DNA of 64,000 nt. It comes from Microbacterium sp. zg-Y625 (lineage in GTDB: Bacteria; Actinomycetota; Actinomycetes; Actinomycetales; Microbacteriaceae). The position numbers and the translations under genes are program-made. Of this stretch, positions 25,338-34,587 are shown piece after piece. The notes below the pieces were generated by a model, which had not been told where the DNA came from, made no database searches, and was given only the letters and a program-made list of their open reading frames with translations. Location: assembly GCF_030246925.1 (NCBI RefSeq), contig NZ_CP126740.1:2480001-2544000 (forward strand), given 5' to 3'. How positions within the stretch are numbered: the first letter of the stretch is position 1; every line of letters starts with the position of its first letter.

Positions 25338-26711
25338 TCAAGCGGTCGGCGCGACCCGGATCAGCTTCTTGTTGACGAATTCATCGGCCGCGAGCAGCCC
25401 GAGCTCCCGTCCCGTGCCGCTGCGCTTGACTCCCCCGAACGGGAGCTCCGGCGAATCCGCCAGCACGACGTTGACGTAGACCATCCCGGCGTCGATGCGA
25501 TCCGCCACGCGCTCCGCCTGCTCAGGGTCGGTGGTGAAGACGTAGGAGCCCAGGCCGAAACCGGTGTCGTTGGCGACCTTGACCGCCTCGTCCTCGTCGG
25601 CCACCCGGTAGACGACCCCCACAGGCCCGAAGAACTCCTCACGGTAGGCGTCCATGTCGCGCGTCACCCCGGTCAGCACGGTACCGGGGTAGAACGCGCC
25701 GTCGCGGGTGCCGCCCGTGACGAGCGTCGCACCCTGGGCCACGGCACGGTCGACCTGCTCCGCCAGACGCTCTGCCGCACTCACCGACGACAGCGGCCCG
25801 AGCACGGTCTCTTCGGCGAAGGGGTCGCCCACGGTCGCCGCCGACATCGCTGCGGCGAACTTCTCCAGGAATGCGTCGTAGAGGTCATCGACGACCAGAA
25901 AGCGCTTCGCCCCGTTGCAGGACTGCCCCACGTTGTCGAGTCTCGCCTCGACGGCCGCCTGCACCGCCTGGTCCAGGTCGTCGCTGGACAGCAGCAGGAA
26001 CGGGTCGGAGCCGCCGAGCTCCAGCACGGCCTTCTTGAGATGGCGGCCCGCGACCTCCGCGACCGCTGCCCCGGCGCGCTCGGAACCGGTGACGGACACC
26101 CCCTGCACACGGGGGTCGGCGATCACCTGCGCAGCCTGCTCGTTGGTGAGGCGCAGGTCCGTGTAGACGCCGGGCGGGAACCCCGCGTCGGAGTAGATGC
26201 CGGCGATGGCCTCGGCCGACTGCGGGCACTGCGGGGCGTGCTTGAGCAGGATGGCGTTGCCGATGGCGATGTTCGGAGCGGCGAAGCGAGCCACCTGGTA
26301 GTACGGGAAGTTCCACGGCATGATCCCCAGCAGCACGCCCAGGGGTGACCGGCGGATGACGGCGGTGCCCTCGCCCAGGATCTCCAGCGGGGTGTCGGCG
26401 GTGATCCTGCCGATGTTGTCGGCGTAGTACTCGGTGATGTCGGCCGCGAAGTCGACCTCGCCGAGGGCAGCGGTGAGGGGCTTGCCCATCTCCCGCACGA
26501 TGATTTCCGCCAGTGCGTCGCGCCGCTCACGGTGCAGTTCGGCAACCCGGCGCAGCAGCCGTGCCCGCTCCTCGACCGATGACTCGCGCAGCCAGCCGCG
26601 CGCGGCCTCGTCTGCGGCGACGAGGGCCTCCTCGACCTCGATGTCGGTGGCGGTGGGATAGGTGGCGAGGGTTTCCCCGGTGGCGGGGTTCACGACCGCA
26701 TACGTGCTCAT
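25338..26711 (-). CDS. gabD: NAD(P)-dependent succinate-semialdehyde dehydrogenase
   Basis: 457 residues of the aldehyde dehydrogenase superfamily. The catalytic Cys265 is in VGQSCNGAKR and the general base Glu231 in VLELGGSDPF; MPWNFPYYQVARFAAPNI is the substrate-channel segment typical of succinate-semialdehyde dehydrogenases. It oxidises succinate semialdehyde to succinate, the second step of GABA breakdown. The gene for the first step, a 4-aminobutyrate transaminase, lies 123 nt upstream on the same strand. Other aldehydes as substrate cannot be excluded. Confidence 0.95.
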   Translation of the reverse strand: MSTYAVVNPATGETLATYPTATDIEVEEALVAADEAARGWLRESSVEERARLLRRVAELHRERRDALAEIIVREMGKPLTAALGEVDFAADITEYYADNIGRITADTPLEILGEGTAVIRRSPLGVLLGIMPWNFPYYQVARFAAPNIAIGNAILLKHAPQCPQSAEAIAGIYSDAGFPPGVYTDLRLTNEQAAQVIADPRVQGVSVTGSERAGAAVAEVAGRHLKKAVLELGGSDPFLLLSSDDLDQAVQAAVEARLDNVGQSCNGAKRFLVVDDLYDAFLEKFAAAMSAATVGDPFAEETVLGPLSSVSAAERLAEQVDRAVAQGATLVTGGTRDGAFYPGTVLTGVTRDMDAYREEFFGPVGVVYRVADEDEAVKVANDTGFGLGSYVFTTDPEQAERVADRIDAGMVYVNVVLADSPELPFGGVKRSGTGRELGLLAADEFVNKKLIRVAPTA

Positions 26712-26834
26712 GGATGCTCCGTTCCCCCGCCCGCAGCGGGGATCAGCGTGTGGGTGAGGCCCATCATGCCGTCCTCGAGGGTCGCCACGCACGCACGCGC
26801 GGTGTCCCGTCGGCATGCCGGGTGCCGGGATGTC

Positions 26835-28193
26835 TCAGCGCGAAGCCAGGGCGGATGCCACGACGTCCAGGCCCTCGTGCAGCAGGTCGTCGGGGATCGA
26901 CAGGGGCGGCAGGAAGCGGATGACGTTGCCGTGGGTGCCGCAGGTGAGCAGGATGACCCCTTCGGCGAGCGCCGCCTTGGCCACGGCGGCCGTCAGCGCC
27001 GCGTCGGGCGCACCGGTGTCGGGATCGACGAACTCCATCGCCATCATCGCCCCGCGGCCACGCACCTCACCGATGCGCGGGTCGGCGGCGGCGAGCGGCT
27101 CCAGCCGGCCGCGCAGCAGCCGCTCGAGGTGCTGGGCCCGCTCGATCAGGCCATCGTTCTCGAAGGCGTCGATCGCGGCGAGCGCTGCGGCGCACGCGAC
27201 GGGGTTGCCGCCGTACGTGCCGCCGAGGCCGCCGAGGTGGGCGGCATCCATGATCTCCGCCCGGCCGGTCACGGCGGCCAGCGGCATCCCGGCTGCAATG
27301 CCCTTCGCCGTCGTGACGAGGTCGGGCACGATCCCGAACAGTTCGCTGGCGAACATGGCGCCGGTGCGGGCGAAGCCGGACTGCACCTCGTCGGCGATGA
27401 AGACGACGCCGTTGGCGCGGCACCAGTCCGCGATGGCGGGAAGGAAACCGTCGGCCGGGACGATGAACCCGCCCTCCCCCTGGATGGGCTCGATGATGAC
27501 GGCCGCCAGGTTGTCGGCGCCCACCTGCTTGTCGATGAGGGTGATCGCGCGAGCGGCGGCATCCGGGCCGGAGAGTGCGTCGCGCAACGGATACGACCCG
27601 GGGACGCGGTAGACCTCGGGGGCGAACGGCCCGAAGCCGCTCTTGTAGGGCATCGACTTCGCCGTCAGTGCCATCGTGAGGTTGGTGCGCCCGTGATAGC
27701 CGTGGTCGAATGCCACGACGGCCTGTTTGCCGGTGTACTTGCGGGCGATCTTCACGGCGTTCTCGACGGCCTCGGCGCCGGAGTTGAACAGCGCGCTCTT
27801 CTTGTCGTGGTCGCCCGGGGTCAGGCGGTTCAGCGCCTCGGCGACGGCGATGTAGGACTCGTACGGCGAGATCATGAAGCAGGTGTGCGTGAACTGCGCG
27901 GCCTGGGCCTGTATCGCTTCGACCACCTTCGGGTGCGACGCACCGACCGTGGTGACGGCAATGCCCGAGCCGAGGTCGATGAGGGAGTTGCCGTCGGCAT
28001 CGACGACCACCCCACCGCCGGCCGCCACCGCGGCCACGGGCACGGTGTGGCCCACGCCCTGGGGCACGGCGGCGACCTTACGCGCGAGGATCTGCTGGGA
28101 ACGGGGTCCGGGAAGGGCGGTGACCAGGTGCCGCCGCTGGGGCAGGCCGGGTCCGCCCGTCGGCGTCGTCGGGCCCGGGTCGGTGAGTGTCAT
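26835..28193 (-). CDS. gabT: 4-aminobutyrate--2-oxoglutarate transaminase
   Basis: 452 residues, class III PLP aminotransferase. The ring-stacking Asp268 is in FIADEVQSGFARTG and the Schiff-base Lys297 in LVTTAKGIAAGMPL; LFNSGAEAVENAVKIAR is the phosphate-binding segment. Converts GABA and 2-oxoglutarate to succinate semialdehyde and glutamate. Homologous sequence begins close to ATG 28193; the open frame reaching to 28643 overlaps the regulator gene and is not coding. Together with gabD it makes a complete GABA-to-succinate route. Confidence 0.96.
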   Translation of the reverse strand: MTLTDPGPTTPTGGPGLPQRRHLVTALPGPRSQQILARKVAAVPQGVGHTVPVAAVAAGGGVVVDADGNSLIDLGSGIAVTTVGASHPKVVEAIQAQAAQFTHTCFMISPYESYIAVAEALNRLTPGDHDKKSALFNSGAEAVENAVKIARKYTGKQAVVAFDHGYHGRTNLTMALTAKSMPYKSGFGPFAPEVYRVPGSYPLRDALSGPDAAARAITLIDKQVGADNLAAVIIEPIQGEGGFIVPADGFLPAIADWCRANGVVFIADEVQSGFARTGAMFASELFGIVPDLVTTAKGIAAGMPLAAVTGRAEIMDAAHLGGLGGTYGGNPVACAAALAAIDAFENDGLIERAQHLERLLRGRLEPLAAADPRIGEVRGRGAMMAMEFVDPDTGAPDAALTAAVAKAALAEGVILLTCGTHGNVIRFLPPLSIPDDLLHEGLDVVASALASR

Positions 28194-28249
28194 GTGCGCG
28201 AGCGTAGCGCCGGACGCGGACGCCGTCGTCCCCGCGGGCTGCGGCGGGC

Positions 28250-29728
28250 TCAGCGCGGAGCGTGGGCCTCGAGGAACTCGTACACCTCGGTCGAGTCCAC
28301 ACCCGGGAACGAGCCCGTCGGCAGCGTCGCCAGGAGCGTCCGGGGGGTCCGCACGTTCGGCCAGGAGTGCTCGCGCCACGCCGATTCGAGCTCGACCGGC
28401 GCGCGCCGGCAGCACACCTCCACGGAGTGCTTCGACACACCCCGGTTCGGGGTGTCCCTCCCGAGGAACCACTTCGTGTCGTCGAAGCGCACCCCCACGC
28501 TCACGGAGTGCGCGCCCTCGCTCGATCCCTCCACGCGGGCCGTGCACCAGTAGGTGCCGTTGCCGGTGTCGGTGTACTGGTAGTAGGGGTTGAAGTGGTC
28601 GTCGACGTCGAACACGACCCGGCTCGTCCACTTGCGGCAGCACATCTGGCCTTCGATGGACCCCAGCCGGTCGGTGGGGAAGTTCACGTCGTCGTTCTCA
28701 TACGCCTTCGTGATCGTCCCGGACTCGTGCACCTTCAAGAAGTGCACGCGGATGCCGAGATGCACCGTCGCCAGGTTGGTGAAACGGTGGGCGGCGGTCT
28801 CGTACGACACCGAGTACGTGTCACGCAGGTCCTCGATCGACAGCGCACGGCGCGCCTTGGCGTCGGTCAGCGCCGGCACCACGTGCCCCTCGGGAATGAG
28901 CAGCGCTCCGGTGAGGTAGTTCGTCTCCACCCGCTGGCGCAGGAACTCCGCGTAGCTGTGCGGCTCGGAATGCCCGAGGATGCGGCTCGACAGCGCCTGC
29001 AGCACCGCGGTGCGAGGATCGGTCTGCGCCCTCCCCCGACTCGACAGGTACAGACGGCCGTTCTTGATGTCCGCGACGCTGCGCGTGGTCTGCGGCAGGT
29101 CGGGCACGTAGTGCAGCGTGAAGCCGAGGTGCGCGGCGATGTCGGATGCCGTGCGCTGCGTCAGCGGGCCGCCCGGATGCCCCACGGCGTCCAGCAGATC
29201 CCGCGCGTGCTGCTCCAGGTCGGGAAAGTAGTTGTTCTGCGTGCGCATCAGGCGCCGCAGCGCCACGTTCGCGCGGCGAGCCTCTTCCGGCGTCGCCGAG
29301 CGCTCGTCGCGCAGCCGCTCGATCTCCCCCTGCAGCGCGAGCATGGCCTTGAGCGCCTCGGTGGGCATCGTCTTGCCGACGCGGAAGGGCTCGATCCCGA
29401 GCGCCTGGAACGTCTGCCCCCGCATCGCCCGCTCCATCTGGATCTCCAGGGTCGAGCGCTCATCCAGCGGCTCGCTCTCGAGCAGCGCGTCCAGCGTCGT
29501 CCCCAGCGCCCGCGCGATCGCCCGCAGCAGGGTCAGCTTCGGCTCGCGCCTGCCGTTCTCGATCATCGACAGCTGGCTCGGCGCGCGGTCGACCGCGCCG
29601 GCGAGTTCGTCGAGGGTCATCCCCCGTGCCGTGCGCAGCTGCCGGATGCGCCGGCCCATCGTGAGTGGGTCCACCTCTTGATCGTCCGCCGTCACCGTCG
29701 ACGTTGCTCCCGCGAACCGTGTGGTCAT
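28250..29728 (-). CDS. ramB: RamB-like transcriptional regulator (XRE helix-turn-helix plus short-chain fatty acyl regulator domain)
   Basis: 492 residues. Residues 24-83 are an XRE helix-turn-helix (MGRRIRQLRTARGMTLDELAGAVDR). Then come an IrrE/ImmA-like central part and a C-terminal domain with two Cys-Cys pairs (MCCRKW, VCCRRA), the layout of Corynebacterium and Mycobacterium RamB. RamB controls acetate and glyoxylate-shunt genes. The divergent neighbours are aceB and aceA, supporting that role. The gene lies 56 nt upstream of gabT and may be co-transcribed with it. The start chosen is the 29728 codon; an internal ATG at residue 24 would begin at the helix-turn-helix. Confidence 0.92.
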   Translation of the reverse strand: MTTRFAGATSTVTADDQEVDPLTMGRRIRQLRTARGMTLDELAGAVDRAPSQLSMIENGRREPKLTLLRAIARALGTTLDALLESEPLDERSTLEIQMERAMRGQTFQALGIEPFRVGKTMPTEALKAMLALQGEIERLRDERSATPEEARRANVALRRLMRTQNNYFPDLEQHARDLLDAVGHPGGPLTQRTASDIAAHLGFTLHYVPDLPQTTRSVADIKNGRLYLSSRGRAQTDPRTAVLQALSSRILGHSEPHSYAEFLRQRVETNYLTGALLIPEGHVVPALTDAKARRALSIEDLRDTYSVSYETAAHRFTNLATVHLGIRVHFLKVHESGTITKAYENDDVNFPTDRLGSIEGQMCCRKWTSRVVFDVDDHFNPYYQYTDTGNGTYWCTARVEGSSEGAHSVSVGVRFDDTKWFLGRDTPNRGVSKHSVEVCCRRAPVELESAWREHSWPNVRTPRTLLATLPTGSFPGVDSTEVYEFLEAHAPR

Positions 29729-29753
29729 GCCGCGATTCTGTCACGAACGCAGA

Positions 29754-29813
29754 ACTATCGGGAAAGTTCACACCGATTCCGGTCGTCGGCGACCCGCAAC
29801 TTCACCGGATAGT
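29754..29813. promoter_or_regulatory. Inverted pair of RamB-like sites between ramB and aceB
   Basis: ACTATCGGGAAAGTT at 29754-29768 reappears in inverted form as AACTTCACCGGATAGT at 29798-29813, one base longer. Each contains an AACTT core; read on the minus strand the first is GAACTTTCCC, close to the GAACTTTGCAAA type of site reported for RamB. The pair lies 26-85 nt from the ramB start and 121-180 nt before aceB. Confidence 0.55.
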
Positions 29814-29933
29814 GGACACACCACGCACCGCCCAGGGATCCGAACCGCGGATCACGGGTTGCCGCACCGGCCCACACGCCGGGTGACGCACCCCGGAACG
29901 CTCACCCGCACTCGCTCACAGGAGAACAGGGAC

Positions 29934-31598
29934 ATGACACCTGCAACCGCCACCCCGATGCGCACGCGCACCGGCCCCATCGCCATCCAGACCTCCGAGC
30001 CGACGATCGACGTCGCCGGCCGCCTCGGGCCCCGCTACGACGAGATCCTCACGCCCGACGCCCTCGCGTTCCTCACCGAACTGCACCACCGCTTCGGCGC
30101 GCGTCGGCACGACCGGCTCGCCGACCGCCTGCGGCGGCGCTTCGAGATCGGCAACGGCCACGACCCGCAGTTCCGCGACGACACCCGGCACATCCGCGAG
30201 GACGAGTCCTGGCAGGTCGCCGGCGCCGGCCCGGGCCTCGAGGACCGCCGCGTGGAGATCACCGGCCCCACCGACCCCAAGATGACGATCAACGCGCTGA
30301 ACTCCGGCGCCAAGGTATGGCTCGCCGACCAGGAGGACGCAACGAGCCCCACCTGGAAGAACGTCATCGAAGGGCAGCTGAGCCTGCGCGACGCGATCCG
30401 CGGCGAGCTGTCGCACACGAGTCCCGAGGGCAAGCGCTACGAGGTCACCGCCGCAGAGACGCCCACGATCGTGATGCGCCCGCGCGGCTGGCACCTCACC
30501 GAGCACCACATCCGCTTCACCGACCGCTTCGGCCGCGAGATGGCGGCATCCGGCTCCCTGGTCGACTTCGGCCTGTACTTCTTCCACAACGCCGCGCAGC
30601 TCATCGCGAACGGACGCGGCCCGTACTTCTACATCGCCAAGCTCGAATCGAGCGAGGAGGCGAAGCTGTGGGACGACGTCTTCACCTTCAGCGAGCAGTA
30701 CATCGGCATCCCGCACGGCACCATCCGCGCGACGGTGCTCATCGAGACCCTGCCGGCGGCGTTCGAGATGGAGGAGATCCTCTATGAGCTGCGCCACCAC
30801 TGCGCGGGCCTAAACGCCGGCCGCTGGGACTACATCTTCTCGATCATCAAGAACTACCGCGGCCGCGGCTCCCGGTTCGTGCTGCCCGACCGCAGCGAGG
30901 TGACGATGACGGTGCCGTTCATGCGGGCCTACACCGAACTGCTCGTGAAGACCTGCCACAAGCGCGGCGCCTTCGCGATCGGCGGCATGAGCGCCTTCAT
31001 CCCGAACCGGCGGGACCCCGAGGTGACGCAGCGCGCCTTCGAGAAGGTCGCCGCCGACAAGAAGCGCGAGGCCGGCGACGGCTTCGACGGCACGTGGGTC
31101 GCGCACCCCGACCTCATCCCCGTCGCCCGCGCCGAGTTCGATGCGGTGCTGGGCGAGCGGCCGAATCAGGTGGACCGGCAGCGTCCCGAGGTGAGCGTCA
31201 CGCCGGCCGACCTGATCGACGTGCGCATCGGGCGTCCCATCACCGCCCAGGGCGTGCGCGACAACGTGTCGGTCGCGATCCGCTACATCGAGGCGTGGCT
31301 GCGGGGCCTGGGCGCGGTCGCGATCGACAACCTGATGGAGGATGCCGCCACGGCGGAGATCTCCCGCTCACAGGTGTGGCAATGGATCCACCAGGACCTC
31401 TCCACGGCCGAGGGAGACCGCATCACCCGCGACTACATCGAGGCGCTCATCGCCGAGATGCTCGGCGAGGTGCAGCGGCGCCCCGGTGACCGGTTCGACG
31501 ACGCCGCGGAGGTCTTCCGCGACGTCGCACTGGGCGTCCATTTCCCGGCCTTCCTCACCCTCTCGGCGTACTCGCGCTTCCTCATCGAATCCGAGTAG
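29934..31598 (+). CDS. aceB: Malate synthase A
   Basis: 554 residues, normal for the A isoform. Diagnostic segments are EITGPTDPKMTINALNSGAK, VWLADQEDATSPTW, VMRPRGWHLTEHH and FAIGGMSAFIPNRRDPEV. It condenses glyoxylate and acetyl-CoA to malate and CoA, the second step of the glyoxylate shunt. ATG 29934 has AGGAGAACAGG just upstream; the frame extends to 29721 through the control region and is not coding there. It lies 32 nt before aceA, in one operon divergent from ramB. Growth on acetate or fatty acids is implied. Confidence 0.98.
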   Translation: MTPATATPMRTRTGPIAIQTSEPTIDVAGRLGPRYDEILTPDALAFLTELHHRFGARRHDRLADRLRRRFEIGNGHDPQFRDDTRHIREDESWQVAGAGPGLEDRRVEITGPTDPKMTINALNSGAKVWLADQEDATSPTWKNVIEGQLSLRDAIRGELSHTSPEGKRYEVTAAETPTIVMRPRGWHLTEHHIRFTDRFGREMAASGSLVDFGLYFFHNAAQLIANGRGPYFYIAKLESSEEAKLWDDVFTFSEQYIGIPHGTIRATVLIETLPAAFEMEEILYELRHHCAGLNAGRWDYIFSIIKNYRGRGSRFVLPDRSEVTMTVPFMRAYTELLVKTCHKRGAFAIGGMSAFIPNRRDPEVTQRAFEKVAADKKREAGDGFDGTWVAHPDLIPVARAEFDAVLGERPNQVDRQRPEVSVTPADLIDVRIGRPITAQGVRDNVSVAIRYIEAWLRGLGAVAIDNLMEDAATAEISRSQVWQWIHQDLSTAEGDRITRDYIEALIAEMLGEVQRRPGDRFDDAAEVFRDVALGVHFPAFLTLSAYSRFLIESE

Positions 31599-31630
31599 TC
31601 CCCACCGTCAGCCCAATGAAGGGAACAGAA

Positions 31631-33226
31631 ATGACCACCTACCAGGACGACATCGAAGCCATCCGGGCACTCAAGGCGGAGCACGGCTCCGCCTGGGATG
31701 CCATCAACCCCGAGTCCGTCGCCCGCATGCGTGCGCAGAACCGCTTCAAGACCGGACTCGAGATCGCCCAGTACACCGCCGACATCATGCGCCGCGACAT
31801 GGCCGAATACGACGCCGACTCTTCGGTCTACACCCAGTCGCTCGGCGTCTGGCACGGATTCATCGGGCAGCAGAAGCTCATCTCGATCAAGAAGCACCTC
31901 AAGACCACGAACAAGCGCTACCTCTACCTCTCGGGGTGGATGGTCGCAGCTCTCCGCTCGGAGTTCGGGCCGCTCCCCGATCAGTCGATGCACGAGAAGA
32001 CCTCTGTGCCGGCCCTCATCGAGGAGCTCTACACGTTCCTCCGCCAGGCCGACGCCCGCGAGCTCGATCTGCTCTTCACCCAGCTCGATCGGGCCCGCCT
32101 GGCCGGCGACGAGACGGCGGCCGAGTTCATCCAGGCGCAGATCGACGGCTACGAGACCCACGTCGTGCCGATCATCGCCGACATCGACGCCGGCTTCGGC
32201 AACCCCGAGGCGACGTACCTGCTGTCCAAGAAGATGATCGAGGCGGGCGCCTGCGCCATCCAGATCGAGAACCAGGTGTCGGACGAGAAGCAGTGCGGCC
32301 ACCAGGACGGCAAGGTCACCGTTCCCCACGAGGACTTCGTCGCCAAGCTCAACGCGGTGCGCTACGCGTTCCTCGAGCTGGGCATCGACAACGGCATCAT
32401 CGTCGCGCGCACCGACTCGCTCGGCGCAGGGCTCACGCAGAAGCTCGCGGTCACGCAGGAGCCGGGCGACCTGGGCGACCAGTACAACTCGTTCCTCGAT
32501 GCCGAGGAGATCTCCGAGAGCGACCTCGGCAACGGCGACGTCGTCATCAAGCGCGACGGCAACCTGCTGCGGCCCAAGCGGCTCGCGAGCAACCTCTACC
32601 AGTTCCGCCCCGGGACCGGTGAGGAGCGGGTCGTGCTCGACTGCATCACGTCGCTGCGCAACGGTGCCGACCTGCTCTGGATCGAGACCGAGAAGCCGCA
32701 TGTGGAGCAGATCGCCGCCATGGTCGACGCCATCCGCGAAGAGATCCCCGACGCGAAACTCGTCTACAACAACAGCCCGTCGTTCAACTGGACGCTCAGC
32801 TTCCGCCAGCAGGCCTACGACCTGCTCGCCGAGCAGGGCGGGGACGTCTCGGCCTACGACCGCGGCGACCTGATGAACGTCGCGTACGACGACACGGAGC
32901 TCGGCCGGCTGGCCGATGAGAAGATCCGCACGTTCCAGCGCGACGGCTCCGCGCGGGCCGGCATCTTCCACCACCTCATCACGCTGCCGACCTACCACAC
33001 GGCCGCCCTGTCCACCGATGACCTGGCGAAGGGGTACTTCGGCGACGAGGGCATGCTCGCCTATGTGAGGGGCGTGCAGCGCCGCGAGATCCGCGAGGGC
33101 ATCGCGACGGTGAAGCACCAGAACATGGCGGGAAGCGACATCGGCGACAACCACAAGGAGTACTTCGCCGGTGCCGCGGCGCTCAAGGCCGGCGGCCAGC
33201 ACAACACGATGAACCAGTTCAGCTGA
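31631..33226 (+). CDS. aceA: Isocitrate lyase, long form
   Basis: 531 residues, longer than the 430-residue AceA of E. coli and like the AceA2-type enzymes. The active-site motif is KQCGH at residues 220-224 (nucleophile Cys222), with IIADIDAGFGNPEATYLL before it and the LVYNNSPSFNWTLSF segment after. Splits isocitrate to succinate and glyoxylate, the first step of the shunt. ATG 31631 follows GAAGGGA; five codons further upstream there is another ATG, at 31616, but it has no ribosome binding site. Co-transcribed with aceB. Confidence 0.98.
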   Translation: MTTYQDDIEAIRALKAEHGSAWDAINPESVARMRAQNRFKTGLEIAQYTADIMRRDMAEYDADSSVYTQSLGVWHGFIGQQKLISIKKHLKTTNKRYLYLSGWMVAALRSEFGPLPDQSMHEKTSVPALIEELYTFLRQADARELDLLFTQLDRARLAGDETAAEFIQAQIDGYETHVVPIIADIDAGFGNPEATYLLSKKMIEAGACAIQIENQVSDEKQCGHQDGKVTVPHEDFVAKLNAVRYAFLELGIDNGIIVARTDSLGAGLTQKLAVTQEPGDLGDQYNSFLDAEEISESDLGNGDVVIKRDGNLLRPKRLASNLYQFRPGTGEERVVLDCITSLRNGADLLWIETEKPHVEQIAAMVDAIREEIPDAKLVYNNSPSFNWTLSFRQQAYDLLAEQGGDVSAYDRGDLMNVAYDDTELGRLADEKIRTFQRDGSARAGIFHHLITLPTYHTAALSTDDLAKGYFGDEGMLAYVRGVQRREIREGIATVKHQNMAGSDIGDNHKEYFAGAAALKAGGQHNTMNQFS

Positions 33227-33280
33227 GCGCCCGAACGGGCGGATGCCGCGGCATCCACCCCACTCGGGCACCTCCCCGGC

Positions 33281-33345
33281 ACAGGGAGAATCCCCGGAAC
33301 AGGACGTTTCCACCAGGAATGCCCTGTTCCGGGGATTTCTCCTGT
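33281..33345. repeat. Long imperfect inverted repeat downstream of aceA
   Basis: Left arm 33281-33303 and right arm 33323-33345 are complementary over about 20 of 23 positions (core tccccggaacagg / cctgttccgggga). A further outer pair, actcgggca near 33263 and tacccgaat near 33347, is partly complementary. There is no T-tract. It may terminate aceBA or be a palindromic element. Confidence 0.7.
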
Positions 33346-33417
33346 ACCCGAATGTCGATCCGGGCTGCCGCCGGTGCGACGTGCTGTCGTAACGTCACCC
33401 CAACGAAAGGCAATCCG

Positions 33418-33753
33418 ATGCGATACCTCATGCTGGTGCTCACCGACCCCGATCTCGATTCACCCGAGGACCCGCCCGTCTCGATCGAGGACTGGGTCGA
33501 CGAGGCCTACGGCAGCGACCGCGCCGTCGAAGGCGACCGGCTGCGTCCGGCGTCTGAGGCCAAGACCATCCGGCGGCGGCGGCGCGAGGTGATCGTCAGC
33601 GACGGTCCGTTCGCCGAGGCCTACGAGCTCATCGGCGGCTTCGACGTGCTGGAGTGCGAGACGCTCGACGAAGCGGTCGAGCTCGCGTCGCGGCATCCGA
33701 TGGCCACCGCCGGGGTCATCCAGCTGCACCCCGCCTGGCCGCTGGATCTCTGA
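33418..33753 (+). CDS. YCII/DGPF-domain protein
   Basis: 111 residues. It starts MRYLMLVLTDPDL and contains the family signature IVSDGPFAEAYELIGGFDVLECETLDEAVELASRHP. YCII-related proteins have a dimeric alpha-beta fold similar to muconolactone isomerase; many are encoded next to ECF sigma factors, but none is present here. The biochemical role is unknown. CGAAAGGC precedes the ATG. It converges on the ABC-2 permease gene, whose stop is 24 nt away. Confidence 0.93.
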   Translation: MRYLMLVLTDPDLDSPEDPPVSIEDWVDEAYGSDRAVEGDRLRPASEAKTIRRRRREVIVSDGPFAEAYELIGGFDVLECETLDEAVELASRHPMATAGVIQLHPAWPLDL

Positions 33754-33777
33754 TCGCGACCGGTGGCTCCGCCGCGC

Positions 33778-34587
33778 TCACGCGTCGCGGCGGATCCACC
33801 GGAAGGTCGCCCGGCTGAGGATGAGCCCCACCAGCAGCCAGATCCCCAGCGCTATGGCCACCCAGCCGAGCTCCCACCCGTCGCCGGGCTCGAGCGCGGC
33901 GTACTCGTCGGGGAGGAAGGCCGCGCGCATGCCGCGCGCCATCCACACGAGCGGGAAGGCGCTCGCGGCGTACTGCAGCCAGTCCGGCAGCTGCCAGAAG
34001 AAGATGTAGACGCCCGAAACGAACTGCAGCACGAGGGCGATGGGCACCACGACGGCCGTGGCGCTGCGCCCCGACCGCGGCAGCGCCGACACGGCGATTC
34101 CGAGCAGCGCGGATGCCACGAGACCCAAGAGGAACACCCACGCGAAGGTCCCCCAGGCTTCGAGGGTGTCCGGCAGCGGCACCCCGAACACGACCGCCGC
34201 GACGGCGATCAGGATCGTCGCCTGCAGCACGCCGGTCGTGAGCACCTGCCCGATCTTGCCCGCGAAATAGCTCACCGGCGACAGCGGGGTGCCGCCGAGG
34301 CGCTTGAGGGTGCCGTCGGAGCGTTCCATCGCGATGTCCACGGCGAGGTTCTGAAATCCCGACAGCAGCAGCCCCGCCGCGAGCATGGCGGGCAGGTACA
34401 GCTCTGCGGCCGACAGCGGGGGCATCCCCGGTCCCCCGCTGATGCCGCCCTGGTCGTCGAAGATCGTGCTGAACAGGGCCAGCATGAACACCGGAAAGAG
34501 GAACGTGAAGAACAGGGTGTCGCCGGAGCGGAAGTAGCCGCGCACCTCGTAGGCAGCACGGTGCGCGCCGAGCGTGATCATGCTCAC
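33778..34587 (-). CDS. ABC-2 type exporter permease
   Basis: 269 residues, six membrane segments near residues 25-43, 65-82, 110-135 (GVLQATILIAVAAVVFGV), 147-166, 176-196 and 243-262. The loop AMERSDGTLKRLGGTPLSP is the cytoplasmic signature of the ABC-2 family. It forms the channel of a drug, lipid or peptide exporter with the ATPase encoded directly upstream. Start GTG 34587 overlaps that gene's stop (GTGA); ATG 34581 is an alternative. The substrate is not evident. Confidence 0.93.
   Translation of the reverse strand: MSMITLGAHRAAYEVRGYFRSGDTLFFTFLFPVFMLALFSTIFDDQGGISGGPGMPPLSAAELYLPAMLAAGLLLSGFQNLAVDIAMERSDGTLKRLGGTPLSPVSYFAGKIGQVLTTGVLQATILIAVAAVVFGVPLPDTLEAWGTFAWVFLLGLVASALLGIAVSALPRSGRSATAVVVPIALVLQFVSGVYIFFWQLPDWLQYAASAFPLVWMARGMRAAFLPDEYAALEPGDGWELGWVAIALGIWLLVGLILSRATFRWIRRDA

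Noticed and set aside
26748..28553. 601-codon plus-strand frame opposite gabT
   Set aside because: Antisense to an evident PLP aminotransferase; composition is Arg/Gly/His-rich and without motifs.
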